A stretch of DNA of 64,000 bases from Zizania palustris. Its lineage: Eukaryota > Streptophyta > Magnoliopsida > Poales > Poaceae. The translations under genes and the position numbers were made by a program. Shown here piece after piece: positions 1-11,436 of the stretch (its first letter is position 1; each line of letters begins with the position of its first letter). Below the pieces are notes generated by a model. It had not been told where the DNA came from. It ran no database searches and saw only the letters and a program-made list of their open reading frames with translations. The DNA lies in assembly GCA_019279435.1 (NCBI GenBank), contig JAAALK010000285.1, forward strand, positions 65,210,865 to 65,274,864, in the 5' to 3' direction.

Positions 1-386
1 AGGCTTGAAATTCTGTCTTGTTTAAAGTCCTTAGACTCTTCTACGGATCCTAACAAGCCGGAGCCTGGAATCCGTAGGTTGGCCACCTACGGCTCTTTTA
101 CAGATACTTCGCACCCGGAGGCTTGAAATTCTATCTTGTTTAAAGTCCTTAGACTCTTCTACGGATCCTAACAAGCCGGAGCCTGGAATCCGTAGGTTGG
201 CGGAGCCACTGAACCAATGGTTCGTAGCAAGCCCCTTGGGTTTTTCCGAAAAAAATGCTTGGCTCTGCTAGCATCACCGACCTTCGAATGCGTCCATCCG
301 GAGGGTGGGATGTTCGAAGGGCAAAACAATCTCAACCCTTTAGCTTTATTTATAAAAGGAGTGTTACTAGTGATTACAAGGAAGCC
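1..386 (-). repeat. E1 3' noncoding region with a 118-bp tandem repeat
   Basis: The stretch beginning 'aggcttgaaattctg' at 1 starts again at 119, giving a period of 118 bp; the second copy is partial and diverges near 200. It lies between the integrase stop (387) and the missing 3' LTR. Tat-lineage elements commonly carry tandem repeats here. I see no credible ORF. Confidence 0.75.
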
Positions 387-1470
387 TTAAGCATAATATC
401 TCTTAAGGTGCTCCGCATGCCACGCATGTTTCAACTCTTCTCCTTCTAAATTAGCTAATTTAAACGAGCCGGGGCGTCCTGAGCGTAAGATAACATATGG
501 TCCTTCCCATTTGTTTCCTAGCTTCCCCGGAGCTATTACATTTCGTAATACTAGATGACCTGGTTTTAACTCAGTTAATTTGACCTTCGGGTCATACCAT
601 GTCTTTGTGTGCTCTTGGTACTTCGTCAGGTTGGCGACAGCTCGAAGCCTTGTTTCTTCCGACAAGTCTATTGAAGCACTCCGATCATCTTCGTCTTCGT
701 GTTGAATTACGCGAAGTGACTCCCCTTTGAGCTCCGTAGGGGTCATGGCTTCGTCTCCGAAGAGCAACCTGAATGGCGTGAAGCCGGTTGATCTAGTTTG
801 CGTGGTTCGGATAGACCATAAAATTTTGGGTAGCTCTTCAACCCATAGGCCCTTGGCCAATCCGACGATTCGGCGATTTAACCCGGAGAGGATATTCCCG
901 TTGGCTCATTCGACGGCTCCGTTGGATTGCGGATGTCGCACTTCTGCGAAGCATAGCTTAATGCCCAGTTCTTCACAGAATGTTTGGAAGGTATCAGCTT
1001 CGAACTGGGTTCCATTATCCACCGTTAATTCTCTGGGGACTCCGAACCTGCATATAATATTCTGCCAGAAGAACCTTTGCACATTCTTTGATGTGATGGC
1101 TGTTAGCGGCTCTGCTTCCACCCATTTTGAGAAGTATTCTATCGCTACGACCGCAAATTTCAATCCGCCTTTTGCTGGTGGGAAAGGGCCTATGAGGTCC
1201 ATGCCCCATCTAGCCATCGGCCATACCGGGGCAATAACTTGAAGTTGAGCTGGTGGGCGATGGCTCCTTCGGCCCATCCATTGGCAGCCTTGGCATGTCC
1301 GAACTAGGTCTTCGGCGTCTCTGACGATCGTCGGCCAATAAAAACCTTGCCGGAGCGTCTTGCCTGCTATGCTCTAGGAGCTAGATGACCTCCGCACAGC
1401 CCCTCGTGGATGCCTTGAAGTATGTCTTGTCCTTCAGGTTGAGAGATGCATCGAAGCAGTGGTGAGCATA
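387..1470 (-). pseudogene. E1 integrase (broken)
   Basis: Integrase joins the retrotransposon cDNA to host DNA. The N-terminal zinc-binding part is visible as a His pair near 1395-1425 and Cys pair (CQGC) near 1290. The catalytic core (906-1277) shows the three acidic residues in MDLIGPF, VDNGTQF and SNGAVE. The C-terminal part (387-860) ends HAEHLKRYYA. Two lesions are visible: a one-base frameshift near 1370, between the zinc region and the core, and an in-frame TGA at 906-908 directly after the catalytic Glu, where a CGA Arg codon is likely. Each remaining segment is well conserved, so the copy is recently dead. Product and frame order are certain; function is lost unless there is readthrough. 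Confidence 0.9.
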
Positions 1471-2580
1471 CTCCGGCTTTATATAGTACTTCCCCAATAA
1501 GTTTGTAATTTCGAGCTCTCGTTTGCACTCTTCGAGCTTCTGGGCCTTCCGGAGGGTCATTGCTACCTTGCAACATAGTTATTATTGGAGTTCGCCAATC
1601 CGTAGCTTCAATACACATTACTTCTGACGAGGGTATTTGGTCAGCTGCTGGCTGCTCTAACTCTTCATAGAAAGCGCCCTCCGGGAGGTCTACTGCTCCT
1701 GCTGCGGCCTTTGCAAGAATATCTGCAAGTTGATTTTTTGCTCGCGGTATGCTTCGAACTGTAAACCCTTTGAATGCTGCTTCTGCCTTGCGGATTTCTT
1801 GAAGGTATTGCGCGAGATGTGGGTTTTTTGCTTGGAAGCTTTTATCAATATGCCCCGCGACGACTTGGGAATCTGTCTTGATCATTATCCTTGTAGCTCC
1901 GAGTGCTTTAGCCTTTCGGAGGCCTAGCAAGATTCCTTCATACTCGGCGACGTTATTAGTGGTTCGAAAGTTAAGCCTTGCATAGTACATTGCCTTTTGT
2001 CCTGATGGTGACAAGATTACTGCCCCTGCTCCGGCACCTGATGCTTGATAGGCTCCGTCGGAGAATATTGTCCAGAAACCGTCGGAGGGTTCTTCCGGAG
2101 TCCATACTGCAGATGGAGTCCACTCTGCTACGAAATCTGCTATAATTTGAGATTTAACGGCCGTCCTTGCTGTGAAGGAGATTTCGAAGGGTGCTAGCTC
2201 GACTGCCCACTTTCCAACCCTGCCTGTGGAATCTTTGTTTCGGAGCATATCTCCAAGAGGATACGATGTAGGGACAATAAGGTTATGCGCCAAGAAATAA
2301 TGCCTTAGCTTTCGCGAGGCCATTACTAAAGCATAAGCAAACTTTTCAAGCTCGGAGTATCTGATCTTGGCTCCTGATAATGCCTCCGAGACAAATAAAC
2401 TGGGTTTTGTACTAGCTTGTCTTTGAGCTCGACTTCTCGGACCAGTACTGCGCTTACTGCTGACCCTGTCGCTGCAAGGTATAAAAGCAATGTTTCCCCT
2501 GGAAGAGGAACAGTTAAGGTTGATAATGTTCCAAGGTAGGCTTTTATCTCTTCGAAGCTCTTTTGGCACTCCGGCGTCCA
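1471..2580 (-). pseudogene. E1 RNase H domain (part of pol)
   Basis: RNase H removes genomic RNA from the RNA-DNA hybrid during reverse transcription. The open frame 1367-2569 reads from the RT connection into RNase H. Acidic catalytic positions are visible in FSDGAY (Asp), EYEGILLGL (Glu), IKTDSQVV (Asp) and QLADILAK (Asp), so the active site looks complete. The upstream boundary has a frameshift near 2575 relative to the RT piece. The C-terminal end runs into the integrase zinc region (IHEGLCGGH). Confidence 0.88.
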
Positions 2581-3456
2581 GCTTAAGCTTCGGAGCCTTT
2601 GAGTGCCTTGAAAATTGGGAGGCTTCGCTCTGCCGATCTGGACAGGAACCTGCTGAGTGCTGCTAGCCTTCCTGCTAGCTTCTGTACTTGCTTCAAATTC
2701 TCGGGTGGAGCCATTCTTTGCAGTGCACTTATTTGCGTTGGACTGGCTTCGATCCCCCTGCTCGAAACTAAGTACCTAGCAGCTTCCCTGCTTGTGCCCC
2801 GAATATACATTTTTCGGGATTGAGGCGTACTCCACATGTTCGGAGGCTCTCAAAGTTTCATCTAAATCTATGCTATGCTGATGCTTTTGAGCACTTTTTA
2901 TTACAATATCGTCCATGTAGGCCTCGACATTGCGGTCTATCTGATGGCCTAAAGCTTTAGCTATTAAGCGAGAAAATGTGGCTCCGGCATTCCGTAAACC
3001 AAAAGGCATTCTTACATAGCAGAATACTCCTGAAGGAGTTATGAAACTTGTCTTGGCCTCGTCTTCTTGCTTCAGCCATACTTGATGGTACCCGGAGTAT
3101 GCATCGAGGAAGCTTAATAGTTCGGAGCCGGCTGTGGAATCTATTAATTGATCTATTCGGGGCATTGGGTAGGGGTCTCGCGGGCATGCTTTATTTAGTG
3201 ATGTGAAGTCAATACCCATGCGCCATTTGCTGGAATCCTTCTTTCTTACAAAAACAGGGTTGGCCAACCACTCGGTATGGGCCACTTCCCTGATAATGCC
3301 AGCTTTTAACAATTTTTCCACTTCGGCCTTGGCTAAATTTGCTCTTTCTGTTGATAGCTTTCGGAGCCCCTGGCGCACTGGCTTGGCCTTCGGGTTGACG
3401 AGCAGACTGTGCTCGATGATGCTTCGGTCGACCCCGTGATATCTTCGTCGGTCCAA
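2581..3456 (-). pseudogene. E1 reverse transcriptase (frameshifted)
   Basis: This is the RNA-dependent DNA polymerase of the element. The frame 2776-3456 carries the palm motifs: FLDAYSGYHQV, then MPFGLRNAGATF, then EAYMDDIVI with the YMDD catalytic pair. Near 2835 the frame is lost and the thumb/connection continues in 2583-2837 (EKCIFG-like and LVSSRGIEASP motifs). A further frameshift near 3440 separates RT from the upstream gag-protease frame. The domain content is complete but the reading frame is broken at both ends. Confidence 0.9.
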
Positions 3457-5725
3457 GCAAACATGTCTAGATTCTTCTTGACGACTTCTTCTAATGAGGC
3501 GGTTATCTCCGGAGATAGCCCCTTGCCGAATTTTATTGGGTACTCTTTGCCGTCTTCTGAGATTATTCTTGTCTCGACATCACCCTCCGAGCTTGGTTTG
3601 AGCGAGGATCCCTTCGGGGGGCTCAAGGCTTCTGGTACTTCTTTGGCGCTCTCCGCCACATTGTGCACTTGTCGAGGGTCCAATGGCTGCCCGTGGCCAT
3701 ATTCTGTCCTTCTGGCTACAGCTTGGTCTCCTGAAATAGTGAGTGCTCCACCTTGTGTGGGCATTTTGAGACAAAGGTAGTTGTGATGCGCTATAGCCCC
3801 GAATTGGTTTAACATCCCTCGTCCGAAGATAGCATTGTAGGCGTAGGGGGCATCCACCACGTCGAAAATCACCTCCTCTACTCGGGCCAGCGGCCCCTCT
3901 CCGAAGGCAACCTCGAGGCCTATTTGGCCGATGGCATCGAGAGGCGGTCCTGAGAACCCTTGAAGTGGCCGAGCTGCAGGGAGTAGATGCTTCCGGGGTA
4001 TACACATCTGGTCGAAGGCTTGAACGAAGAGTATGTCTGCGGAGCTTCCACCGTCCACCAGGATCCTCCGAACATCAGCCCCTGCTATATCGGCAGAGAT
4101 GACTAATGGGTCAGCATGGGGAAACTTCACCCCTACTGCATCGCTGGCTGTGAATGAGATGGGTACACTGGACCATTCTGGCATCCCTTCAGCGGAACTT
4201 GAAGTCCCAATGTGCCCAACTTCACGGACGTACTCACGGCGCTGTCTCTTGGACATGCTGCCGAGGGTCCCTCCTCCGGAGATGGGTAGGACCACTCTCT
4301 TGCCGCGGTCTTGCGGATCTTCGTGCCTTGGTGGTGGCATAATACTGGCCACCGGTAGCCGTATGGGGGCTTCGAGGGCACCGGCTCGGGCCACAGCTTG
4401 AACAAGCTCCGATCGTGCCGTAGGTGGAGCCCGGTCCGAAGTACCCCTCCTGGTATTTCGGTCAATGTATTCACCCCGAAGGGTTAATATCGTCTTGCAG
4501 TCCTTCGTGTCATGGCTTCTATTATCGCCATGCACGCAGCAAAAATGACTCTGGCGCCTTCCAGGCACCCTTTCTTGAGGTACTGACGGCCCAGCCTTAA
4601 AATTTTTTACCTGCTGGAAACTGGCCGGTGCCTTCGAAGCTGAAGGTGCAATGTTTAGTACTTCCGAACGGAAATGCTTTTTTCCTCGCCTATACTCGCT
4701 AGGGCGGCTGTCTTGTGGAGGTTGTGGTGGAGCGGTGGCCTCTGGCTCCCTTTTGACTTCCCGGAGGGTGGGTAGTGCTGCCTCAGCTCGCCGAAGGAAT
4801 CCTTCCTCTGCCTTGGCATATTGCTCGAAGTATGCCATGAGCTGTGCTACGGATGTTACCGGCTTCCGATGGAGTTTGCTGAGGAGGTCGGGGTTCAGCA
4901 CCCCTTCTCGGGCAGCATCAACTACCGAAGAGGTAGTAAGGCCCTTGATCTGTGACTTGGTGTGGGCGAAGCGTGTGAAGTACTCTCGGAGGGTTTCTCC
5001 CTCCCGCTGCTTTACTTGGAACAAACTTCCCGTGGACATTGGGGCCACGAAAGTGCCTTGGAAGTTGCTCACGAACTTCTTTTTGAGTAGTTCCCATGAC
5101 TTGATCGATCCTGGTTTTAGGGACCAGAACCACCGGAGCGCCACACCTTCGAGAGCAAGTGGGAAGCATTTTGCCATGGTGCTTCGTACCCCTCCGCTTG
5201 CTTCTATAGCTAGGGCGTACGAGCGGGCGAACTCTCCGGGGTCCGACCCCCCGGAGTACTTGTGCAGCTTCGAGGCCTTGAACTTGGGGTCGAAAGGCAC
5301 TCTCTGCAGATCAGGGTGCAATGGAGACTCATTGTCGAAGGACGCATTCTCGGCCTCTTCTTGGACTTGTATAACTTCTGGGGGGTTGCGGCCTCCATCG
5401 TCTGGAGGCCCCCTTGGAGTTTCAGTGGAAGCTTGAGTGCGGAGTCTGTCGGCGGCTTCCTGCCTCCATCTGGACACCTCCTCCTAAAGCCTGGCTAGCT
5501 GCGTAGCCTCGGTTTCGGGAGGGCCTTCGTCTTCGTCGGAGGGAACTTCAGGGTCTTGGCTTGCTGCGTAGTCGGTCTGAAGCATTGTAGGGGGGGTAGA
5601 GGGCCCCGGGGCGCTCGACGCCCATCGGTTCCGGCAGGAACCGTCGGATTAGCTGAGGGTCCGGCTCCGTTGGTCCGAGGGGACCTTCGAAGGGGACCTG
5701 CAGCTTGACCACGCTTCGGAGGCAT
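3333..5725 (-). pseudogene. E1 gag-protease
   Basis: Gag forms the virus-like particle and the aspartic protease cleaves the polyprotein. The start chosen is the ATG at 5725 (MPPKRGQAAGPLRRS), because the same N-terminus recurs in E2, E2' and E5. The frame is then lost and a TAG lies near 5487, just before the 714-codon frame 3333-5477. In that frame the capsid-like core is around residues 60-230 (YSGGSDPGEF, LRWFWSL), a variant zinc knuckle CVHGDNRSHDTKDC near residue 311, and the protease with LVDGGSSADILF near residue 474. The ORF overlaps the RT frame at its end through a frameshift near 3440. Confidence 0.88.
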
Positions 5726-5912
5726 GGTTAGTCGATGAGGTGTCTTGGAAATGGAAGGCTTCGAACGACTCGAGGGGGTCGAGGGAAGGCCTTCGGGCTG
5801 CACTAAGAAGCCCTTAACTGAAGGGTGCGCGGAATCTCAGGATTCCGAGGCTCCCTCCGTAAGTTTTCTTCAGAGTGCAGTCAGCAGTAGAGAACAAGCT
5901 TTTAGAACTTGG

Positions 5913-5931
5913 ATCCCCACGGACGGCGCCA
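5913..5931 (-). other. E1 primer binding site
   Basis: On the minus strand this reads TGGCGCCGTCCGTGGGGAT, two bases inside the LTR boundary. The first nine bases match the complement of the 3' end of plant tRNA-Asp; the rest is divergent, so the tRNA is tentative. Variants of the same 19-mer occur in E2, E4, E5 and X. Confidence 0.75.
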
Positions 5932-5933
5932 AC

Positions 5934-6418
5934 TGTTGGCGTAAAAGTTACACCAACAGGTTCTTAGTAGTTAAGAACAAACAAACAAGAGGTTTGTGTT
6001 TTTAGGACAAACTTGAGCCTCCGTAAAGGATAACAACTCAAGAGGTCCGAATATATGTGTTTGAACCACTGGTTCTGGATCCTTCTTACAAGGTACAATG
6101 GGGGGTATTTATAGGGAGAAAGGCTTAAGGAATAGACCTATTTACCCTTATATTACAAATGACCTTCAGTATTATAAACAAGGTTATACACGGTAAAGTG
6201 CTGCAGGGTAGATGGATAAGCAAGGCATCCAATCAGTCACGTCTTCCTGCTTCGAAGCCTCCTCTCTCCCTTCGGAGGATCCTCCGAGACTTCGCATCGT
6301 GACACCCTTCGACCGTGCTGACGTATCATCGAGCATTAGTCAGTCATCTTCGGGACCTTCTTAGAGCCTTCGGAGGGTTAACCTTTAAGTCCTGAAAATG
6401 AAGTAATTTCCCCCAACA
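5934..6418 (-). repeat. E1 5' LTR (485 bp)
   Basis: It begins TGTTGG and ends CCAACA, giving the canonical TG...CA ends with a 6-bp inverted terminus. A TATA box in element orientation (TATAAATA) lies at 6106-6113. It sits next to the primer binding site on the left and abuts E2 coding sequence on the right. Confidence 0.9.
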
Positions 6419-6653
6419 GCAGTTCCTTGCCAAAATGGATGGGATAGTCTTTGCCGTCTTTGACAATGATATTCGTTATAATTTCACCTTCGGGGCTTGG
6501 CTTGAGGGAGGACATCTTCAAGGGGTCACTTGATGTGGAGGCATCCTCTGAATGATCATGTAAATTATTTATCTGCCTAGGATCAAGAGGTGGACCATGG
6601 CCATACTCCGCCCTCCGCGCCGCAGCTTGGTCGCCAAGGACCGCAAGTACTCC

Positions 6654-7159
6654 TCATTGCGTAGGCATTTTCAAGCACAAATAATTGTGATGCACCACAA
6701 CTCCGAATTGATTTAGCATTCCCCTTCCAAAGATAATATTATAAGCGTAAGGGGCGTCAACAACGTCAAAAATCACCTCCTCCGATCTAGCTAGGAGCCC
6801 CTCTCCGAAGGCGACCTCGAGGCCTATTTGGCCGAGGGCATCGGGAGGAGGGCCTACGAAGCATTGAAGCAGACGAGCTGCTGGAAGTAAATGCCTCCAT
6901 GGAATGCACAATTGATCGAAGACCTGGACGAAAATAATGTCTACGGAGCTTCCGCCATCAACAAACACTCTTCAGACCTCTGGTCTGCATTGTCAGCTGT
7001 AATAACAAGATGGTCTACATGAGGGAATTTAATTCCAGCTGCATCAACTGTGGAGAAGGATACGGGCACGTGAGAGCACTTGGGCATTTTAGCAGCCGAT
7101 GAGGAGGTCCCAATATGCCCTAATTCACGGACGTATTCTCGCCGCTGATACTTCGACAA
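6654..7159 (-). pseudogene. E2 protease fragment
   Basis: Two overlapping minus-strand frames (6654-6968 and 6941-7159) align by eye with the E1 protease. The aspartic protease motif reads FVDGGSSVDIIF near 6945-6960, followed by the LEVAFGEG and YNIIFGRGML blocks. A frameshift at about 6950-6965 separates the two halves. The stretch 6419-6653 continues toward the RT linker and is also degenerate. Confidence 0.85.
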
Positions 7160-8467
7160 GCTGCCCAGGGTTCCTCCTCCAGAAATGGGAAGGACTACCC
7201 GTTTACCGTGGTCTTGATTGTCCTCTTACTTCAGAGGTGGCATAACACTGGCCACCGAAGGCTGTCTTGGGGCTTCAAAGTTGTCCACATGTCCGACAGT
7301 TTGCACTGGCTCTGGACGTGGGAGGGGCTTGGTCAGTAGTGCCTCGACCGGAGTTCCTCTCGAGATACTCCCTCCGCAGAGCTAATATGGACTTCTATGT
7401 GTCGGTAGCATGGCTTCGGTTTTTGCCATGTACACAGCAGAAGAAGGCCTGGCCTCCGCTAGCCAGTTTCCCTAGCAGCCTCCAGCCTCTGACCTTGTTT
7501 CCCTGAGCCTGTGGATTTTTAGGGGGAAATTTCTAAGAAGAGGGGGCGATGTTGAAAACCTCGGAGCAAGGATACTTTCGTCCTCTTCGTCCATCATGCT
7601 AGTTGTTGTTGAAGAATAATGCTTGTGGACTTGAAGTCTTCAGTTCAAGCTTGATTTCTTGGAGTACGGTTGGTGAAGACGAAGCCATCCTTTAGAGCCA
7701 TCCTTCTTCCAATTTAGCATATTCTTCGAAGTTGGTCATTAGTTGAGCTACTGAAGAAATATACTTCTGGTGTAGCTTGTCAAGGAGGCCTATGTTCATG
7801 ACTCCTTCTCATGCTACATCAACAACAGATGATGCAGACAACCCTCTTATCTGCGACTTCGTATGAGCGAAGCGCTTGAAAAATTGTCGTAGAGTTTCTC
7901 TAGGTTGCTGCTTCAACTAGAAAAGACTCCCTGTAGACATAGGGGACATGAAGGTCCCTCGGAAATTACTCACAAACTTCTTCCTCAACTGCTCCCCGGA
8001 TTTAATCGATCCTGGTTTCAAAGACCAGAACCAATGCAGAGCAACTCCTTCGAGCACAAGGGGGAAACACTTCGCCATTGTGTCTCGAACCCCTCCGTTG
8101 GCTTTAATTGCTAGAGTGTAAGAGCGGGAGAATTCCTAGGGTCTTCCTCTCTAGAATACTTGCTCAGCTTCGAAGTCCTGAATTTGGGGTCAAAGCACAC
8201 CTTTTGCAAGTCTGGGTGCAGTGGAGATTCATTATCGAAAGAAGCATTCTCGGTGCTTCTGTAAACTTCGGAGGCTTTAGGATGGTGAATGGGGTCATCA
8301 TCTTTAGGCACCTCTGGGATGACAGGGCTAGCCTAAGGGTGAAGTCTATTGGCAGCTTCCTGCCTCCATCTTTCAACCTCGGCCTGATGTCGAGCCATCT
8401 GGGCTGCCATGTCATTCGAATGTCCTTCATTTCCTTCGGAGGGGTGATAAGAACATCACCTGTTGGG
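7160..8467 (-). pseudogene. E2 gag, central and C-terminal part
   Basis: This minus-strand region matches E1 gag block by block, including the FDPKFRTSKL and ENASFDNESPLHPDLQ segments at 8165-8260. It also includes the capsid core near 7900-8100 and the zinc-knuckle region near 7400. No single frame spans it; stops and frameshifts are frequent. The coding match stops at about 8467, where the inverted repeat starts. Confidence 0.8.
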
Positions 8468-9359
8468 ATAGGATCATGATTGTGAGGAAACAAGTTAAGG
8501 TGCATGCTTTCTATGTTAGATTTAATTTTTATATATTTGAACCTCAGATGCTACACCATGAGATCTGTTCATTTTCAATTTCAGAAATACTTTCTTGGAT
8601 CAATAGAAGAGATGCATGTATATGGAACTCTTGTATTAACATGGAAGTTGATTGGGGACCAATAGACGTTGAGTCGAGGACGACTCCAAATCAAGAAGGG
8701 GAGGATGATGAGGGCAACCCTACCAATGATACAACCATACATGAATACCAAGATCCAATTATTTGAGTTCGAGCACAACGATTAAATCTTTAGGTCAACT
8801 CGTTTCTAATTATCTTAGTATATTATCTTTGGAATAAATTACTACCTATTATTATTATTATTGTTAGGAACCATAGAGATGATGAAAATCATTTGGAGAT
8901 AAACAAAGAGTTGGAGAAGAACCAGGAAGGACGTTCAAACCAATTTGAAAGTCCAATCCAACTACAATTCGTGTCCAACTCGGATTCTAGGAGCAGCGTG
9001 CACTAAAATCATCGCCCAAGCCGCATACTCCTGGAATCCGAGTTGGACACGAATTGTAGTTGGATTGGACTCTCAAATTGGCTTGGACGTCCTTCCTGGT
9101 TCTTCTCCAACTCTTTGTTTATCTCCAAGTGATTTTCATCATCTCCATGGTTCCTAACAATAATAATAATATTAGGTAGTAATTTATTCCCAAGATAATA
9201 TACTAAGATACTTAGAAACGAGTTGACCTGAAGATTTAATCGTTGTGCTCGAACTTGAATAATTGGATCTTGGTATTCATGCATGGTTGTATCATTGGTA
9301 GGGTTGTCCTCATCATCCTCCTCTTCTTGATTTGGAGTCATCCTCGACTCAACGTCTAT
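8468..9359. repeat. Head-to-head inverted duplication of a gypsy polyprotein C-terminus/LTR
   Basis: The left arm (about 8647-8998) and right arm (about 9022-9359) are reverse complements, meeting near 9010. Each arm encodes the same polyprotein tail (VESRTTPNQEGEDDE, then QRLNLQVNSF) and a purine tract of the type preceding a 3' LTR (AAGAAGGGGAGGA). The source is therefore the pol end and LTR start of another gypsy element, not the host gag. The left arm extends further (to about 8468) than the right arm, which stops at 'gtctattggt' and joins E2 gag directly. The arrangement could form a long RNA hairpin. Confidence 0.8.
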
Positions 9360-9414
9360 TGGTCCGAGAGGACCTCCGGAGGGGACCAGTGCCTAGGCTC
9401 CGTTTAGGAGGCAT
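9360..9414 (-). pseudogene. E2 gag N-terminus
   Basis: From the ATG at 9414 the minus strand reads MPPKRSLGTGPLRRSSRT, clearly the same start as the E1 gag (MPPKRGQAAGPLRRS). It is cut off after about 18 codons by the inverted duplication. Confidence 0.85.
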
Positions 9415-9457
9415 GGCTCTAGGAAGGATTGGTAGAGAACGAACTTTTTGTACTAGG

Positions 9458-9476
9458 TTCCCCACAGATAGCGCCA
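9458..9476 (-). other. E2 primer binding site
   Basis: The minus strand reads TGGCGCTATCTGTGGGGAA, a variant of the E1 site at the same distance from the LTR. Confidence 0.7.
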
Positions 9477-9478
9477 AC

Positions 9479-10002
9479 TGTTGGCGTAAAAGATTACGCT
9501 AACAGGTTTAAAGAACTTGAAAGACTAACAAACGAAGTGTTTGTTTAAGAGGACTATTCCAAGCCTCCGGGTTGGATAATAGCTTGAGATAGTTCGAAGT
9601 GTGTATTGAATATCTGAGTATTTGATGCCCTTTACAGAGGGAAGAGGGGTATTTATAGACGAAATACATTGGGAAAAGACTCCTTTACCCTCTAATTACA
9701 ACCGACTTAGAAGATACTGTTTAATATTCTTTGTAGGGTTAAAAGAGTAAAAGATTAATCTAATCAGTAAGAAAATAATTCTTCAATCCTCGCTGGCAGT
9801 ACCCCTTCTGGTAAAGAGGCTTAGGGAGGCTTCGTCACACCGGGGTCTTGATGGAGGCCTTCACTGTAGAGAGCTCCGAATACAACAAAGCCTTGATGCT
9901 TTTAGGATCTTCGGAGACCAAAGCTTCTGACTTCGTTTCTTCTAATTGTGTTGATGTTGAGGCTTCCTTAATTTTTGGAGGATGAAATATTTTCCCCCAA
10001 CA
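9479..10002 (-). repeat. E2 5' LTR (524 bp)
   Basis: It starts TGTTGG and ends CCAACA. A TATA box in element orientation lies at 9650-9657. The sequence is similar in layout to the E1 LTR but clearly a different subfamily. The copy at 29996-30517 is nearly identical. Confidence 0.88.
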
Positions 10003-11409
10003 AGAGCCTTATGCAGAACTCGACTAACTTCAAAGAAATCATGGCCATCTAGTTTCTCCTTACGTTCGGAGTGTAAAACGTTAAAATCTAGGTCGACCAA
10101 GTCCCTAAAAGGAATGTTCAAGGTAAAACATCGATTTATAGTGTCTCTAAAATGCTTAATGTACTCGGAGACACTTTTTCTAGCCATCTGCCTAACCGAT
10201 GTTAAATGCGAGAGCCTAAGTTCAGTTTCCTTTGTATAGAAGTAGCCATGGAACTTCTGCTCTAGCTGGGCCCAAGTTTGCATGGAGTTCGGTGGTAACA
10301 CCGAAAACCAAGTGAAAGTGGTGCAGTAAAACAATAGGGAAAATAACCTAATCTTTAGCGCGTCCGACCCACTAGCTCCACCACACTGTGCTAGGAATTA
10401 GCATATGTGCTCTAGGGTGGTTTTACTACCTTCACCGTCAAATTTAGTGAATTCGAGAACCCTAAAGCCACAAGGGTACATGATAGTGTCGAAGTGGTCT
10501 GGGTAGGGCTTGTGGTAAACCCTAACTCGACCCCTAGGTGTCAAACGCGCAAATTCTCTAAACAGTGCACGAATTCGCTACTCGATGTCATCTACGCCTC
10601 CCTCTTGTGCGTGTCTCTCGTGCGGGGCGCAACACGCTGTGGTATATCAATGTGTCGGCCGTGCAGATCCTCCTATCGTGTTGGCTCGTGATGAGGGATG
10701 TGCTCGGGTCTATACAGGTGCGCCGGAGCAGGAGGTGCGGGCAACGTGGGTAAAAGGTAGCATAGGCATGGGTGGTGGCGATGCATAATAGGTGGCAGGG
10801 TGGTCGGACTAGCCATAGGGCCGGTCTGACCGGGGGTATAGTAGTCGGTCAGACCTGCCTAAGGGCCAGTCTGACCAATAGGGCCATACGCGGTCTCTGC
10901 CATGGATGATGTGGCCAGAGATGTGACGACATTTCCGGTACTCCCATCGGTTCTATTGTATATGCGAATCGGAGTTGGTGAAGCAGCCTCGGAAAAGCCG
11001 AATCTCTTAAACATCGCCTCCATTCTAGAGTCGACCATGGTTTCTATGCGATTTGCAAAAGAAGCATTAACGACTTAATCTACTGTGGTGGCTATCTTTT
11101 GCTCGATGTCTGGAGAGGATAGTCAAGGGGACGACGGTGTTACCTTGCTCCCAAAGAGGTCGGGGATTCGATGTCACGCTAGATGAAGCCACCGCGGGTC
11201 TTGGTGAAGCGCCCAAGCAGAAGAGCGTGCAACCCCTCTGTCTTGGCCTCGATCTCTACCATATCTTTCTCAGAGAGGTCGTCGAGGGTGGGGAGGATGA
11301 TATTGCTATCATCGATCTCCATGCTCCCCACCGGGTCCATCGGCGTCGAGGGTCCTATTGATGTAGACGTAGTCGATGTACATGTCACCGATGTAGTAGT
11401 GCTTGGCAT
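10003..11409 (-). pseudogene. E3 gag (gypsy), target of the E2 insertion
   Basis: The minus strand from the ATG at 11409 (MPSTTTSVTC) leads to a typical plant gypsy gag core: FDTIMYPCGFRV, LEFTKFDGEG, then FTWFSVLPPNSMQTW, HGYFYTKETELRLSHL and VSEYIKHFRDTINRCF. A TAA stop interrupts the core near 10398, and the middle part (10500-11170) is heavily degenerate. The code ends at 10003, where the E2 LTR begins, so the rest of E3 lies beyond E2 and E1. Confidence 0.8.
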
Positions 11410-11414
11410 GCTTG

Positions 11415-11431
11415 CCCCAATAAAGTCGCCA
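11415..11431 (-). other. Candidate E3 primer binding site
   Basis: The minus strand reads TGGCGACTTTATTGGGG, six bases before the gag ATG. The TGGCGAC...GGGG form resembles primer sites of other grass gypsy elements, from memory. The tRNA is not assigned. Confidence 0.45.
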
Positions 11432-11436
11432 AAAAG

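Larger units (their letters stand above)
1..6418 (-). mobile_element. E1: Tat-type Ty3/gypsy LTR retrotransposon, 3' end beyond the window
   Basis: Reading on the minus strand from the right, the element has a 5' LTR, a primer binding site, gag, protease, RT, RNase H and integrase, then a noncoding tail that leaves the window at base 1. The order PR-RT-RH-IN is the Ty3/gypsy order. The long gag-protease frame, the variant gag zinc knuckle and the long region after integrase fit the Tat lineage, by family knowledge. The base after the LTR (6419) lies directly inside protease-proximal coding sequence of a related element, so E1 inserted into E2. The left target duplication is outside the window. 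Confidence 0.9.
6419..10002 (-). mobile_element. E2: decayed Tat-type gypsy element, host of the E1 insertion
   Basis: Protease, gag, primer binding site and 5' LTR follow in order on the minus strand. The remainder (RT onward) is displaced beyond the window by E1. Its gag is split by an inverted duplication at 8468-9359. It is itself inserted in the gag of E3, since the sequence right of its LTR (10003) is gag code of another gypsy family. The same insertion is present in the second block (29996-30517), so it predates the split of the two blocks. Confidence 0.85.

Noticed and set aside
4651..5436. 261-codon plus-strand ORF
   Set aside because: Shadow of E1 gag on the other strand.
8468..9359. 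Foldback DNA transposon or MITE
   Set aside because: The arms encode a gypsy polyprotein tail and purine tract, and I see no target duplication at the arm ends.
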